From Lacinutrix jangbogonensis (lineage in GTDB: Bacteria > Bacteroidota > Bacteroidia > Flavobacteriales > Flavobacteriaceae): 64,000 nucleotides of DNA. The position numbers and the translations under genes are program-made. The number at the start of each line of letters is the position of its first letter. Within the stretch, counting starts at the first letter, position 1. The stretch spans positions 62,001 through 126,000 of the forward strand of contig NZ_JSWF01000025.1 of the NCBI RefSeq assembly GCF_000797445.1. The letters are read 5' to 3'. Below are positions 63,952 to 64,000 of this stretch, one piece after another. A model generated the notes under the pieces. That model was not told the DNA's origin and searched no databases. It saw only the letters and a program-made list of their open reading frames with translations.

Positions 63952-64000
63952 CACAGCATTTAACTAATGATTTTAGATACTGATTACTTCCTATTTTTTT

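Noticed and set aside
63798-63983. 61-codon plus-strand frame at the right end
   Set aside because: It lies within the tandem repeat and its composition is that of the repeat.
1-64000. CRISPR arrays, tRNA or rRNA genes, insertion sequences
   Set aside because: No regularly spaced repeat-spacer array, no cloverleaf, no rRNA segment and no transposase gene were recognised on reading both strands.

Overview
The window looks like a chromosome segment of a marine Flavobacteriaceae bacterium (Bacteroidota). The signs are very A+T-rich DNA, TAnnTTTG promoter elements without clear Shine-Dalgarno sites, many lipoprotein or '...SQ/AQ' signal peptides, LytTR and TPR-kinase signalling genes, and typical flavobacterial neighbourhoods (hisS next to a DUF6495-like gene; rpsF-rpsR-rplI). 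The genus cannot be fixed from this alone. No rRNA, tRNA, CRISPR array, transposase or integrase gene was seen.

Positions 1-10556 (minus strand) hold the most notable block, a phage-defence BREX operon of type-1-like order. It runs: a 58-codon Cro/C1-type regulator, brxA, brxB, brxC, an AlbA_2/Schlafen-like ATP-binding wHTH protein, pglX, an AlkB-type Fe(II)/2-oxoglutarate dioxygenase, and the first codons of a possible superfamily I helicase cut by the window edge. All junctions overlap or are only a few bases apart, so it should be one transcript. pglZ and brxL are expected beyond position 1 but are not visible. Positions 10732-17206 carry small membrane/secreted genes, a TPR histidine kinase with its (frameshifted) response regulator, and an ECF sigma operon with its own ECF-type promoter.

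Positions 17527-26829 are a sugar-use island. A secreted GH101-like endo-alpha-N-acetylgalactosaminidase diverges from a GntR-type regulator, a galM-like mutarotase, a sodium/sugar symporter, galK and galT. Together these would release Gal-beta1,3-GalNAc from O-glycans and feed galactose into the Leloir pathway. The divergent promoter region carries two operator-like palindromes.

Positions 26844-41321 are mostly housekeeping: hisS (with an unusual internal insertion), a GDPD lipoprotein, rpsF-rpsR-rplI, a LytTR regulator, priA, a BrkB-type membrane protein, nadC, rlmH and rdgB, mixed with secreted proteins of unknown role. Positions 41536-46575 are accessory in character: a second AlkB-like gene, a frameshifted AsmA-like gene with a poly-lysine tail, an apparently exported GNAT protein and an NTF2-like lipoprotein, all set among copies of an intergenic repeat. 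Positions 46576-63817 return to core functions: a DEAD-box helicase with a structured leader, trmH, a sirtuin, an ABC-F protein, a DPP-IV-like peptidase, a J-domain protein, a serine hydrolase, a glycosyltransferase, a heme-binding protein, purB and a DUF4252 lipoprotein.

Three genes (the response regulator, essential rpsR, and the AsmA-like gene) each read as if exactly one A is missing from a coding-strand poly-A run. This shared pattern points to homopolymer errors in the assembly more than to three real pseudogenes.
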